From: Gp7-AA6 sp036395755
Lineage (GTDB): Bacteria > Acidobacteriota > Thermoanaerobaculia > UBA5066 > Gp7-AA6
Length of the DNA: 64,000 nt
Direction: 5' to 3'
Assembly: GCA_036395755.1 (NCBI GenBank)
Contig: DASWCZ010000051.1
Coordinates: 1 to 64,000, forward strand
Part shown: in pieces, positions 36,711 through 46,699 of the stretch
Layout of the letters: each line of letters starts with the position of its first letter
Numbering within the stretch: position 1 is the stretch's first letter
Made by a program: the position numbers and the translations under genes
The notes under the pieces: generated by a model
Told to the model about the DNA's origin: nothing
What the model saw: the letters and a program-made list of their open reading frames with translations, nothing else
The model's database searches: none

Positions 36711-37436
36711 TCAGTTCTCGACGATTCGGGTTCCGGGTGGCCCCGTGACGCGGAAGTCCGAGGCGGGACGTGCTTTTCCGGCTTGCCACGCCTCGAAACG
36801 AAACTCGGTCTTGTTTCCCGCGGAGTCCTGGTAGGAGAGCTCGCGCACGCTTCCATCTCGCTCGATCGCGAGGCGCAGCCATGCGAGGTCCGGCCTCGGA
36901 ACGCGAGGCTTCAGCAGCAATCGTGCCGGTGCGGCCTCACCCGTCTCCATCGTGATCTCGTACTGACGGCTGAGGTCGGACGGCTGAGTCAGGAAGACGA
37001 CCGGAAGGCGCGCCTTCTCGTCCTCGGAAAGCCTCCGGACCGTGAGCTGCTTGTCTTCCGGGGAGAAGAAACGCCCTTCCCCGGCGTCGTAGGTGAAGAC
37101 CTTCTTCTCCGGTGCGGTGTAGTCGAAGCGGACCCTCTGCGGCGCCTGGAGGGAGACCGTTCCCGACTCGCGTCGGGTCGTCGCGAAGCCTGCCGGCGTA
37201 TAGATCTGGACGAAGCGGGACGAGTGCCCCGCGCCGTCGGAGTAGAGCGCGACGGCGCGCGTGAACGGAGCCAAAACCGTCGTGGAGTCGGCCGTGCCGG
37301 CGGGCGTCACGGGCGAAGAAGGCGCGGGCGTCCAGACGGCCTTCTGCGCGACTGCCGCGGCGGCGAACGTGACGCCGAGCGCGAGAAAGGCGGGGATTCT
37401 TCTCACGAAGGAGTCACAACAATTCCGCGTCCGCAT
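36711..37436 (-). CDS. lolA: Outer-membrane lipoprotein carrier LolA
   Basis: A 241-residue periplasmic chaperone that carries lipoproteins to the outer membrane. A signal peptide (about 1-30, AFLALGVTFAAAAVA) precedes the LolA fold, seen as GTVSLQAPQRVRFDYTAPEKKVFTYDA, RLPVVFLTQPSDLSRQYEI and FRFEAWQ. Together with the outer-membrane barrel gene at 39.3 kb it supports a Gram-negative envelope. The repeat at 36602-36698 lies just downstream of its stop. Confidence 0.85.
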   Translation of the reverse strand: MRTRNCCDSFVRRIPAFLALGVTFAAAAVAQKAVWTPAPSSPVTPAGTADSTTVLAPFTRAVALYSDGAGHSSRFVQIYTPAGFATTRRESGTVSLQAPQRVRFDYTAPEKKVFTYDAGEGRFFSPEDKQLTVRRLSEDEKARLPVVFLTQPSDLSRQYEITMETGEAAPARLLLKPRVPRPDLAWLRLAIERDGSVRELSYQDSAGNKTEFRFEAWQAGKARPASDFRVTGPPGTRIVEN

Positions 37437-37455
37437 GTATTCGGCGGCAGCCCTG

Positions 37456-39030
37456 TCAGTGCCGGAAGTGGCGTCTGGGCGCGATCAGGAAAGCCATCTG
37501 GCGCTCGTCGGCGGCGGCGATCACTTCCTGGTCGCGGATCGATCCGCCCGGCGCGACCACCGCGGTGACGCCCTCGTCGGCTAAGATTTCCAGTCCGTCG
37601 CGGAACGGAAAGAACGCGTCGGATGCGGCGCCGCAGTTGACGATCGGGAGCACCGGCTTGGTCGCCGCCAGCCGGCACGCGTCGACACGGCTCATCTGTC
37701 CGGCGCCGATGCCGATCGTCTGCCGCGCATTGGCGAGGACGATTGCGTTCGACTTCACGCGTCGGACGACCTTCCACGCGAGCTCGCACGCCGCGCGCTC
37801 GACCGCGGTCGGTTTGCGTTGCGACGCGAGGCGCCAGGCAGACGTCTGGTCCGGCTCCGAGTCCGCGTCCTGGAGCAGCAGACCGCCCTCGATCCGCTTC
37901 CAGTCGAGACTGCCGGAAGGCCGCCGGGACACGGGGACCCGGAGGAGCCGCACGTTCGGCTTCTTCGTGAAGAAGTCGATCGCCTCCTGGGTGAACTCGT
38001 CGGCGGCGACGGCCTCGACGAAGTGCTGAAGGACGAGGGACGCGAGAGCGCCGTCCACCCGCCCGCGAATCGCGATGATGCCCCCGAACGCTGCGAGCGG
38101 GTCGCACGCGAAGGCGCGGCCGAACGCCTCGAGGACCGTATCGCCGATCGCGGCGCCGCATGGGTTGTTGTGCTTGACGATGACCGCGGCCGGACGGTCG
38201 AAGTCGCGCGCCAGGGCGACCGCCGAGTCGAGATCGAGCAGGTTGTTGAACGAGAGCTCCTTGCCCTGGAGCATCTCGAAGCGGACGAGCGCGTCGGCGG
38301 GCGCGGCCCGATCCCGGTAGAGCGCCGCGCGCTGATGCGGGTTCTCTCCGTAGCGGAGAGACCCGATCCGGTCGAACGCGAAGACGAGGCTCTCCGGGAA
38401 TCCTTCTTCCTGCTGGCGGCTCTCCGAGAGGTACCGCGCGATCGCCGCATCGTAGGCGGCGGTGCGCGCGAACGCGCGGGCCGCGAGCTTCTCGCGTGTC
38501 TCGAGACGCGTCCCTCCCGTTGCGCGGATCTCCTCGAGCAGGTCGTCGTAATCCGCGGGTTCGACCACGACCGCGACGCGCGCGTGGTTCTTCGCGGCGG
38601 CGCGGATGAGCGCCGTCCCGCCGACGTCGATCATCTCGATCGTCTCCGTCGGTCCGGCGCCCCGCGCAACCGTCTCCTCGAAAGGGTACAGGTTGACGAC
38701 CACGAGGTCGAACGCTTCGATCGCGGCGGCTTCCATGTCGCGCGCATGATCGCCCCGGGTCTCGTCCGCCAGCACGCCCCCGAAGATCTTCGGGTGCAAG
38801 GTCTTGACGCGGCCGCCCAGGATCTCCGGAAAGCCGGTCTCGTCCTCGACGAGCGCGACGGGGATGCCCGAATCTTTCAGATGACCCGCAGTGCCGCCGG
38901 TCGAGACCACGCGGACCCCCGCCTGCGCGAGGGCGCGGCAGAAGTCGGCGATTCCGGTCTTGTCGTGGACCGAAACCAGCGCGCGCCGGACCGGCGTCAC
39001 CGATTTCGGGAAGGGAATTGGCTCGGGCAT
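37456..39030 (-). CDS. purH: Bifunctional AICAR transformylase / IMP cyclohydrolase
   Basis: PurH does the last two steps of IMP synthesis. The 524-residue protein has an N-terminal MGS-like cyclohydrolase domain (ALVSVHDKTGI, STGGTAGHLKDSGI, KTLHPKIFGGVL) and a C-terminal transformylase domain (RYGENPHQ, KHNNPCGAAIGD, SNAIVLA). The ending FLIAPRRHFRH is the usual end of the family. The start is the ATG at 39030; the longer frame upstream belongs to no family. Confidence 0.97.
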   Translation of the reverse strand: MPEPIPFPKSVTPVRRALVSVHDKTGIADFCRALAQAGVRVVSTGGTAGHLKDSGIPVALVEDETGFPEILGGRVKTLHPKIFGGVLADETRGDHARDMEAAAIEAFDLVVVNLYPFEETVARGAGPTETIEMIDVGGTALIRAAAKNHARVAVVVEPADYDDLLEEIRATGGTRLETREKLAARAFARTAAYDAAIARYLSESRQQEEGFPESLVFAFDRIGSLRYGENPHQRAALYRDRAAPADALVRFEMLQGKELSFNNLLDLDSAVALARDFDRPAAVIVKHNNPCGAAIGDTVLEAFGRAFACDPLAAFGGIIAIRGRVDGALASLVLQHFVEAVAADEFTQEAIDFFTKKPNVRLLRVPVSRRPSGSLDWKRIEGGLLLQDADSEPDQTSAWRLASQRKPTAVERAACELAWKVVRRVKSNAIVLANARQTIGIGAGQMSRVDACRLAATKPVLPIVNCGAASDAFFPFRDGLEILADEGVTAVVAPGGSIRDQEVIAAADERQMAFLIAPRRHFRH

Positions 39031-39048
39031 CGGGGCAATATAGCAAGC

Positions 39049-39285
39049 ATGTCCGGCACGGATATCGAGGTCGAGGTCGACGCGCGCGGGCTCCTGTGCC
39101 CGCTCCCGATCCTGCGGCTCGCCCGGGCCTTCCGCCGTCTGCCCTCGGGCGCAGTCGCCCGGCTTCTCGCGACTGATCCCGCCGCCGTCCCCGACGTGGA
39201 AGCGTTCTGTCGCGAGAAAGGGCACACGCTGATCGGTGTGGATCGCGACGGAGGCGTGCTGCGCTTTCGCGTCCGGAAGCTCTAG
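39049..39285 (+). CDS. tusA: TusA/SirA-like sulfur carrier protein
   Basis: A 78-residue TusA-fold protein with the signature ARGLLCPLPILRLARAF; the sulfur-carrying cysteine is in CPLP. TusA proteins pass sulfur from cysteine desulfurase or rhodanese-type proteins to tRNA thiolation and other routes, and relatives occur with selenium genes. It is divergent from purH and convergent with the barrel protein, sharing the bases CTAG as both stop codons. A link with the DedA-rhodanese gene 9 kb away is speculative. Confidence 0.9.
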   Translation: MSGTDIEVEVDARGLLCPLPILRLARAFRRLPSGAVARLLATDPAAVPDVEAFCREKGHTLIGVDRDGGVLRFRVRKL

Positions 39286-42089
39286 AAGAGCTTCAACAGG
39301 ATCAGGTTCACGACGAAGCCCCTCACCCCGTGGCTGACGACGGGAACACCGACTTCGAAACGCAGAAGCGAGTTCTGCCAGGGGCCGTTCAAGGAACCCA
39401 GCAGGCCTGCCCCCGCGAAGTAGGTGTTGTCGTATCCGGATTGGCGGTCGCGGACGACCGCCTGATCGAAGATCGCTTCGAACCGGATGATGTCCTCGAT
39501 GTTCAGGCCGTAGGAGACGCTCCCGAGCAGCGCGGTCTGCGTCTTGACGCTGCCGCTCTTGAAACCGTGGAGAGGGTTTCCCGAAAACGCGCCGAACTCG
39601 TACTTGGAGAATCGATCGAGGTCGGAGCCGTCGAGGTACGTCAAAGAGACGTGCAGCTTTCGGAAGCCCGGAAAGTACTGGTCCTTCGAGAGCGAGAGCT
39701 GATATTTGTAGTAGTCGCGGTCTTTCGGGTCGAAGTCGGAGGTGTCCGGATCTCCCCACGGCTGCCAGTCGCGCCGCCGGTAGAAACCGCCGATCGCGGT
39801 CGCGTTGAAGCCCCTGTAGTTGCCGACCAGCCGCAGCTCGGCGCCATCCGTGAACGTGTCGATCGGCGTGACGAACCGCGGACCCGTGTCGGGGTCGCGC
39901 TGGAAGTCGTCCCACCGCGTGAAAATGCCGAGCGAGGCCTTCACGAACGGCCCCAGGGGCCGCCCGATGTTGACCTGGAAGATGGCGGGAAGGTGTTTGA
40001 CCTTCTCGTCCGGAACTTCCTTTCCGTTGCGGTAGGCGACGTCTCCGAAAGGAAACGCCACCGCGAAGAGGTCGGCCCCCAGATCGAAACGACCCCCGAG
40101 GAAGGACGGATCGGTGTAGTTGGCGGTCAGGAGCGCGCCGCCGAAGAAGACCGAAAGCTGCTTGCCCTTCCCCCACAGATCGAAGTCGAAGTGCTGGAGG
40201 CCGAGAAGCGGGATCGGATAACTCAAGGACTCGTCGTAGAAGCCTCCCGCGATCCCGAACGTGCTCTTCTTCGAGATCTTTTCCTCGACGACGCGTTCTC
40301 CCGGCTTTTCCCGATCGGGCACGAGATACCGCATTCCGAGATCGGTGTCGCGGATCATCTGGAGGTCCGAACGGTAGGCGGCGGCGCGCCGCTCCGCGAA
40401 AGTCGTCGGGTCGATCTCGACCTCTTTCATTTTCACGTCCCGTTCGATCGCCGTGGTGCGGCCGGCCGTCGAGAAGACCTGCTGGCCCCGGATCTCGAGC
40501 GGAAGGGCGACGTCGGGCCGGCCGGGAACCGAGTGATAGAGCTCGGTCTGGACGTTCGAGAGCGTCTCTCCCTTGAGATTGAGCTGCACCGAATCGCGGC
40601 GAAGCAGAGCGAACGTCTGCGCGTCGATCCAGACCTTGCCGCGATATACCGGCTTCCCTCCGAGACTCTCCTTCGGCGTGAACGTGATCTCGTAGGCTCG
40701 TCGGCCTCCGATTTCGGTCGTGCCGGCGAGCTCGTACCGGTACTCCTCGCTCAGCCGGATGTCGAGCGGAAGCGTGGTCACCTTCTCGGGCTGCAGGATC
40801 GGAATCTTCGGAAGGGTTTTTCCCTTCCACTTGACCCCGTTCAGATAGAACTCCTTCCACCCCCAATCCGCCGGCTCGCCGCGCCGGAAGAAGAAAGGTC
40901 CCCGGATCGTCAGGTCGAAGGTCTCGTTGACCTCCGCCACGCGGAATCGCAGCGAAGCCTCCATTTCCGCGATGAAGGTCGAGACCTTCTCGCGTTGTCC
41001 GGCGTCCCACGCGCGCTCCCGCGCGATGATCTCGTCGGCGGTCAGGCCCCGCGCCGCCCCGACTTCGACGCGGGTGCGTTCGTCCGGCCGCTTCGCAGGC
41101 TCAAGGACCACGGCGAGCGGCCCGCGGGAGAGGTCGAGCTCGAGCGTCTTCGCGCCGTGGAGCTCGAAGTCCCGCCGCGCACCGGAGGAGAGGTTCTCGA
41201 CCGACGCCTTCGCGTACGTCCCGCCCGACAGCTCGACCGAGACGCGGCCGGACGGGTCCTCGGCGAGGACCAGGATCGGGGTGAACTTCTTCCCGTCGAA
41301 GAAGCGCAGCACGGGAAAGCGGCTGCCGTCGGGGCGCGTGCCGCTCGTCGCCGTCGGGTCGCGCGACACGTCGTCCGTCCAGTAACGCTGCAAGCGGGAG
41401 AGCGCCTCCGTATCGGCCTCCCTCATCGGTTGATCGGGCGACGCCACGAGCGCGACGAGCGCCGGCGTCTCGAGGGCGGCGCCGACCGCGTCCACCACCT
41501 GGCCCGGAGCGCTTCGACCCGCCGACCGGAGCGCGAGAACCCAGCGCTTCGCCGACGCGTCCTCCCAGGCGGGAGGCACGCGACCGGCTGTCCAGGCAAG
41601 CGCTTCGAAGTAGGAGGAGACCTCGGCTTCGTCGGCGAACCGGAACGGCTCTCCCGCGGCTCGCGAGAGATCGACTGCGATGCGCGCCGCGGGAGACGCC
41701 GCGCGGATGACGGAGGAAAGCTCCTTGATTGCGAAAGGGAGCCGGGCGCGCAGTCGTGCGTCCCCGCTCTCCGCCACGGTGGTCAGATCGAGCACGACCG
41801 CCGCCACGGCCGTGAGCCGGGAGAGCCGCGCGGAATCGCGGGAGATGGCCGCGTCGGAAAGATCGGTGACCGCGACGATCACGACGCAGCGGCCGAACGA
41901 AACCGGCGGCTCCCGATCGGCCGTGAGTCGGAAGATTCCGAGCGGAGGCCCTTCCGTCGGGCAACCGCCGTCTGCGCGCTCCGCCGCGATCGTCAGGCGC
42001 TCGAGGGCGGGCGCGGAGATCGGAATCGCGAGCAAAAGAAAAACGCCCGCGAGCACGCGGGCGTTCTCGAGCCGCGTCCGTTTCCTCAT
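39282..42089 (-). CDS. Large secreted outer-membrane beta-barrel protein of unknown function
   Basis: A 935-residue protein with a signal peptide (to about residue 29). The first 350 residues are an alpha/beta domain of unknown family. The middle (about 420-620) resembles lipoprotein-sorting/LolA-type beta sheets (FDLTIRGPFFFRRGE, RRAYEITFTPKESLGGKPVYRGKVWIDAQTFALLRRD). The last 280 residues are beta-barrel-like, with alternating aromatic strands (FGGALLTANYTDPSFLGGRFDLGADLF) and a terminal Phe (NLILLKLF) as needed for BAM insertion. It may combine lipoprotein binding with an outer-membrane anchor. It is co-directional with recA, 40 bases downstream of its stop. Confidence 0.7.
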   Translation of the reverse strand: MRKRTRLENARVLAGVFLLLAIPISAPALERLTIAAERADGGCPTEGPPLGIFRLTADREPPVSFGRCVVIVAVTDLSDAAISRDSARLSRLTAVAAVVLDLTTVAESGDARLRARLPFAIKELSSVIRAASPAARIAVDLSRAAGEPFRFADEAEVSSYFEALAWTAGRVPPAWEDASAKRWVLALRSAGRSAPGQVVDAVGAALETPALVALVASPDQPMREADTEALSRLQRYWTDDVSRDPTATSGTRPDGSRFPVLRFFDGKKFTPILVLAEDPSGRVSVELSGGTYAKASVENLSSGARRDFELHGAKTLELDLSRGPLAVVLEPAKRPDERTRVEVGAARGLTADEIIARERAWDAGQREKVSTFIAEMEASLRFRVAEVNETFDLTIRGPFFFRRGEPADWGWKEFYLNGVKWKGKTLPKIPILQPEKVTTLPLDIRLSEEYRYELAGTTEIGGRRAYEITFTPKESLGGKPVYRGKVWIDAQTFALLRRDSVQLNLKGETLSNVQTELYHSVPGRPDVALPLEIRGQQVFSTAGRTTAIERDVKMKEVEIDPTTFAERRAAAYRSDLQMIRDTDLGMRYLVPDREKPGERVVEEKISKKSTFGIAGGFYDESLSYPIPLLGLQHFDFDLWGKGKQLSVFFGGALLTANYTDPSFLGGRFDLGADLFAVAFPFGDVAYRNGKEVPDEKVKHLPAIFQVNIGRPLGPFVKASLGIFTRWDDFQRDPDTGPRFVTPIDTFTDGAELRLVGNYRGFNATAIGGFYRRRDWQPWGDPDTSDFDPKDRDYYKYQLSLSKDQYFPGFRKLHVSLTYLDGSDLDRFSKYEFGAFSGNPLHGFKSGSVKTQTALLGSVSYGLNIEDIIRFEAIFDQAVVRDRQSGYDNTYFAGAGLLGSLNGPWQNSLLRFEVGVPVVSHGVRGFVVNLILLKLF

Positions 42090-42129
42090 CGAAGTCCGAA
42101 CAACGGCTCTCCGGCGCGACTTGTTCCCG

Positions 42130-43212
<1,083 letters not shown>

Positions 43213-43241
43213 GTGATGGTCCTCTATTTGCGCGATTATAG

Positions 43242-43844
43242 ATGGGCGCTTTGAATCCGATGGAAACGACCTCATCAGCCGATTCCGCCGCAGCCGCGCG
43301 GGCGGCCGACCTGCGACGGGCGTTTCGCGAGCGCCCTCTCGCGATGATCGTCGCGACCGGCTTCGGCGTCGGCCTCGCTCCGGTTGCGCCCGGAACCGCC
43401 GGTTCGGCGCTCGCTCTTGTTCTCTCCTGGCTCGTCGCCCGGGGAGTGTCTCCTTCTCACATGCCCAGTGTTGTCGCGGCGGTCGGACTGTTGACGTCCG
43501 GGCTCCTCGTCTCTCTCGCCGGGGTTCCGGTCGCGGATCGCGCCGAGGCCGCGCTCCGCCGCAAGGACCCGGGCTGCATCGTCTTGGACGAGATCGCGGG
43601 GCAGTTCCTCGCGTGCGGCATCGTTCCCCTCTTCGAATATCCGTCGCCCCGGGTTGCCACCCTCGTGTGGATCGCTTCTTTTCTGGCCTTCCGGCTCTTC
43701 GACGTATGGAAGCCCGGCCCGATCCGATCCTGGCAGAACCTGCCGGGCGGCTGGGGAATCATGGTGGACGACGTCGCCGCCGGCGTCCTTGCCGCGGGAG
43801 TGACGTCGGGGATCGCCGCTTTCGTCGCGGTTCGACCGGCGTGA
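43242..43844 (+). CDS. pgpA: Phosphatidylglycerophosphatase A
   Basis: A 200-residue membrane enzyme that makes phosphatidylglycerol from its phosphate. Family motifs: TGFGVGLAPVAPGTAGS (39-55), CIVLDEIAGQFLA and WKPGPIRSWQNLPGGWGIMVDDVAAG. The start may be at 43242 or the later ATG at 43260. The stop overlaps the GTG of murB (GTGA). It begins a plus-strand run of envelope genes to 49.7 kb. Confidence 0.93.
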   Translation: MGALNPMETTSSADSAAAARAADLRRAFRERPLAMIVATGFGVGLAPVAPGTAGSALALVLSWLVARGVSPSHMPSVVAAVGLLTSGLLVSLAGVPVADRAEAALRRKDPGCIVLDEIAGQFLACGIVPLFEYPSPRVATLVWIASFLAFRLFDVWKPGPIRSWQNLPGGWGIMVDDVAAGVLAAGVTSGIAAFVAVRPA

Positions 43845-44737
43845 GCCTGGAGCTCGCCCCCCGCGACGGCTCGGTTCTCGAAGGAGAGCTCCTTTCGCGC
43901 CACACCACTTTGAGGATCGGCGGTCCGGCCCGCTGGTACTGCCGGGTCCGAACGGAGGAGGGCCTTTCCCGGGTCCTTCGCGCCGCCTCGGACGTCGGCG
44001 AGCCGCTCGCGCTTCTGGGCATGGGCTCGAACGTCCTCGCCGCCGACGAGGGATTCCCGGGCTGGGTCGTTCGGCTCGAAGGCGACTTCCTCCGGATCGC
44101 GGTCGAAGGAGAGCGGTTGACCGCCGGCGGCGGAGCGGCTCTGGGCGGCGCGTGCGCCGCGGCGGCCCGCGCCGGACTTTCGGGTCTCGAGCCGATCTTC
44201 GGAATTCCGTCCTCGATCGGAGGCGCCGTCCGCATCAACGCGGGCGCCTATGGCGGCGAGATCTTCGACCTGCTCGAGACGGTCCGGCTGGTCGGCCGGA
44301 CCGGCGCGCGGCGCCACTCCGCGGCGGCGGACATTCCGCACGGATACCGATGGACGGAGCTGTGCGACACGGGGGAGATCGTGGCGGAGGCGACGTTGAA
44401 GCTCCGGCCGGCATCGCGCGACGAAATCGGAGAGCGCACCCGCGTCGTCGCGGAGAAGAGGCGGGGCGCGCTCCCGGGAGAACCCAACGCGGGGAGCATC
44501 TTCAAGAATCCGCGGGGCGATTACGCTGGCCGCCTGATCGAAGCCTGCGGCTTGAAAGGGGAAAGGCGCGGCGACGCCGAGATTTCGACGCGCCACGCGA
44601 ACGTCATCGTCAACCACGGCCAGGCGCGATCGGCCGACGTCCTGGAGCTCATGCGGCTGATGCGCGACTCCGTGTCCGGCAGGTTCGGCGTTACCCTCTC
44701 TCCCGAAGTGGAGTTCCTCGGATTGACGTGGGACTGA
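43841..44737 (+). CDS. murB: UDP-N-acetylenolpyruvoylglucosamine reductase
   Basis: MurB reduces UDP-GlcNAc-enolpyruvate to UDP-MurNAc with NADPH and FAD. The 298-residue protein has HTTLRIGGPARW, LGMGSNVLAAD, GIPSSIGGAVRINAGAYGGE and GSIFKNPRGDYAGRLIE, where the catalytic Ser of the family lies. It is the short (type II-like) form. The GTG start overlaps the pgpA stop. Confidence 0.95.
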   Translation: MSLELAPRDGSVLEGELLSRHTTLRIGGPARWYCRVRTEEGLSRVLRAASDVGEPLALLGMGSNVLAADEGFPGWVVRLEGDFLRIAVEGERLTAGGGAALGGACAAAARAGLSGLEPIFGIPSSIGGAVRINAGAYGGEIFDLLETVRLVGRTGARRHSAAADIPHGYRWTELCDTGEIVAEATLKLRPASRDEIGERTRVVAEKRRGALPGEPNAGSIFKNPRGDYAGRLIEACGLKGERRGDAEISTRHANVIVNHGQARSADVLELMRLMRDSVSGRFGVTLSPEVEFLGLTWD

Positions 44738-44747
44738 CGGGCCGCCG

Positions 44748-45743
44748 ATGAGGATCCTCCTCCTCGCCGGCGGCGGCGGCACGCGGCTGTGGCCGCTCTC
44801 GACCCCGGCGCGTCCGAAGCAGTTTCTCCCGCTCGTCTCGTCAAAGAGCCTGCTCGCCGACACGTTCGAGCGGGTCGCGCCCCTCTCCGATGCGATTTTC
44901 GTCGCGACGTCGGAGGAGTACGCCGATCTCGTCCGCGCCGAGCTCCCCGCGGTGCCACCGGAGCGGATCCTCCGCGAGCCCGCGCGCCGCAACTCCGGGC
45001 CGCCGATCCTCCGGGCCGCGCTCGACTTCGAGCGGGACGGAGACCCCGTCACCGCCGTGCTGCCGTCGGACCACGCGGTCGCCGACTCCGAGGCTTTTCG
45101 AGCAGCTCTGGCCGACGCGGCGCGCGTCTGCGAAGGGGCGTCCGTGGTCGTCCTGGGGGTTCCTCCCGACCGGGCCGAGACCGACTTCGGTTATCTTGAA
45201 GTCGCGGACTCGGAGGCCCGAAACGGTCATGAAGTGGTGCAATTCGTCGAAAAGCCGGACGCGGTGCGCGTCTCGTCCTTCCTCGCCTCCGGGAGGCACT
45301 TCTGGAACGCCGGCATCTTCGTCTTTCGGCCGTCGCGCTTTCTCGCCGAGGCTCGCCGGGTGGCTGCCGACCTCGTGAGCGCCGTCGACCGCTACCGGCA
45401 CCGGCTGAGCCAGGATCCCGGGGGAGCCCGCTCGATTTGGGAGTCGCTCCCGGCGACCTCGATTGACTACGCCGTCATGGAACGCGCCGGGGGCGTCCGG
45501 GCGGTGCCGCTTTCGGCGGGGTGGAGCGACGTCGGCAGCTGGAGCGCGGTGCGCGACCTGCGCGGCTCGACCGACGGAGCGGGCAACCTCGTGGTGTCGG
45601 AGAGACCGGTCCTCGCGCCGGGCGTCCGCGATACGGCGATCGTCGTCGGGCAGGAGGGCGTCCTCGTCCTCCCGTTCGATTCCGAGAAAGAGCTTCGGGG
45701 CGCCGTCGAGCGGCTGCGCGGAAAAGACGGAGCCGGGGGGTGA
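44748..45743 (+). CDS. manC: Mannose-1-phosphate guanylyltransferase
   Basis: A 331-residue nucleotidyltransferase that makes GDP-mannose, for glycan or exopolysaccharide synthesis. Motifs are LLAGGGGTRLWPLST and RPKQFLPL (8-29), ARRNSGPPILRAALDF, LPSDHAVADSEAF, FVEKPD, FWNAGIFVF and SIDYAVMER with GWSDVGSWSAV. The C-terminal isomerase domain of bifunctional forms is absent. The stop overlaps the GTG of the MoxR gene (GTGA). Confidence 0.92.
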   Translation: MRILLLAGGGGTRLWPLSTPARPKQFLPLVSSKSLLADTFERVAPLSDAIFVATSEEYADLVRAELPAVPPERILREPARRNSGPPILRAALDFERDGDPVTAVLPSDHAVADSEAFRAALADAARVCEGASVVVLGVPPDRAETDFGYLEVADSEARNGHEVVQFVEKPDAVRVSSFLASGRHFWNAGIFVFRPSRFLAEARRVAADLVSAVDRYRHRLSQDPGGARSIWESLPATSIDYAVMERAGGVRAVPLSAGWSDVGSWSAVRDLRGSTDGAGNLVVSERPVLAPGVRDTAIVVGQEGVLVLPFDSEKELRGAVERLRGKDGAGG

Positions 45744-46681
45744 GCGCGTCGATCGGATCGGACCTCGCGCGTCTCAAAGCGAACGTCGCCCGCGCGTACC
45801 GCGGCGATCCCGCGGTCATCGACCTCGTTCTGACCGCGCTCCTGTCTCGCGGACACATCCTGATCGAGGACGTGCCCGGGGTCGGGAAGACGACGCTCGC
45901 GCGCGCTCTCGGCCGCAGCCTTTCGCTCGAGTTCCGCCGCATCCAGTTCACGAGCGACACCCTTCCCGCGGACGTGCTCGGCATCTCCGTCTTCCACGCC
46001 GCGACCGACGCTTTCGAATTCCACGCCGGTCCGCTTTTCGCGAACATCGTTCTCGCGGACGAGATCAACCGCGCGACCCCGAAGACCCAGTCGGCGCTCC
46101 TCGAGGCGATGAACGAGGGGGCCGTGACGATCGAGTCCGAGCACCGGCCGCTGCCCCAGCCCTTCATGGTCGTCGCGACGCAGAACCCGGTCGAGTACCT
46201 GGGCACCTACCCTCTTCCGGAGTCGCAGATGGACCGTTTCTTCCTGAAGCTCACGCTCGGATATCCGACGGTGGACGAGGAGAAGGCCCTCCTGCGGCGC
46301 GGCGGGACCGAGCGCGACCTGACCGCCCTCCTTCCGGTGCTCGAGCGCGAGCGCGTCTTGGAGCTCCAGGATGCAACCGAGGGGATCCGCGTGGCCGACC
46401 GGCTGCTCGACTATCTGCACGCACTCGTCTCGGCAACGCGCGGCTCGGGCGAGCTGAGGCTTCCCGTCTCGACCCGCGGCGCGCAGGCGCTCTTCCGCGC
46501 CACCCAGGCCTACGCCCTCGTTCAGGGACGAGACTACGCGACCCCCGACGACGCGCAGGCCGTCGCCCCTGCGGTGCTCGCCCACCGGATCCTGTCGATG
46601 TCCTCCGACGGGTTCGGCGCCGGCGCCCGGGAACGGGAAATGATCAAGAGGGTGCTGGCGCAGGTGCCGGTGCCGGTGTAG
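45740..46681 (+). CDS. MoxR-family AAA+ ATPase
   Basis: A 313-residue ATPase with Walker A EDVPGVGKTTLA and Walker B VLADEINRATPKTQSALLEAM. The arginine-finger region is SQMDRFFLKL, and the lid holds a regulatory helical domain. MoxR proteins act as chaperones for VWA/DUF58 proteins; the next two genes are DUF58 and a transglutaminase, a known conserved trio. The GTG start overlaps the manC stop. Confidence 0.95.
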   Translation: MSASIGSDLARLKANVARAYRGDPAVIDLVLTALLSRGHILIEDVPGVGKTTLARALGRSLSLEFRRIQFTSDTLPADVLGISVFHAATDAFEFHAGPLFANIVLADEINRATPKTQSALLEAMNEGAVTIESEHRPLPQPFMVVATQNPVEYLGTYPLPESQMDRFFLKLTLGYPTVDEEKALLRRGGTERDLTALLPVLERERVLELQDATEGIRVADRLLDYLHALVSATRGSGELRLPVSTRGAQALFRATQAYALVQGRDYATPDDAQAVAPAVLAHRILSMSSDGFGAGAREREMIKRVLAQVPVPV

Positions 46682-46699
46682 GAGGCCCGCCTGACCCGC

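Noticed and set aside
37456..41010. PurH fused to a long N-terminal extension
   Set aside because: The extension is antisense-like sequence over tusA and opposite-frame sequence of the barrel gene; PurH starts normally at 39030.
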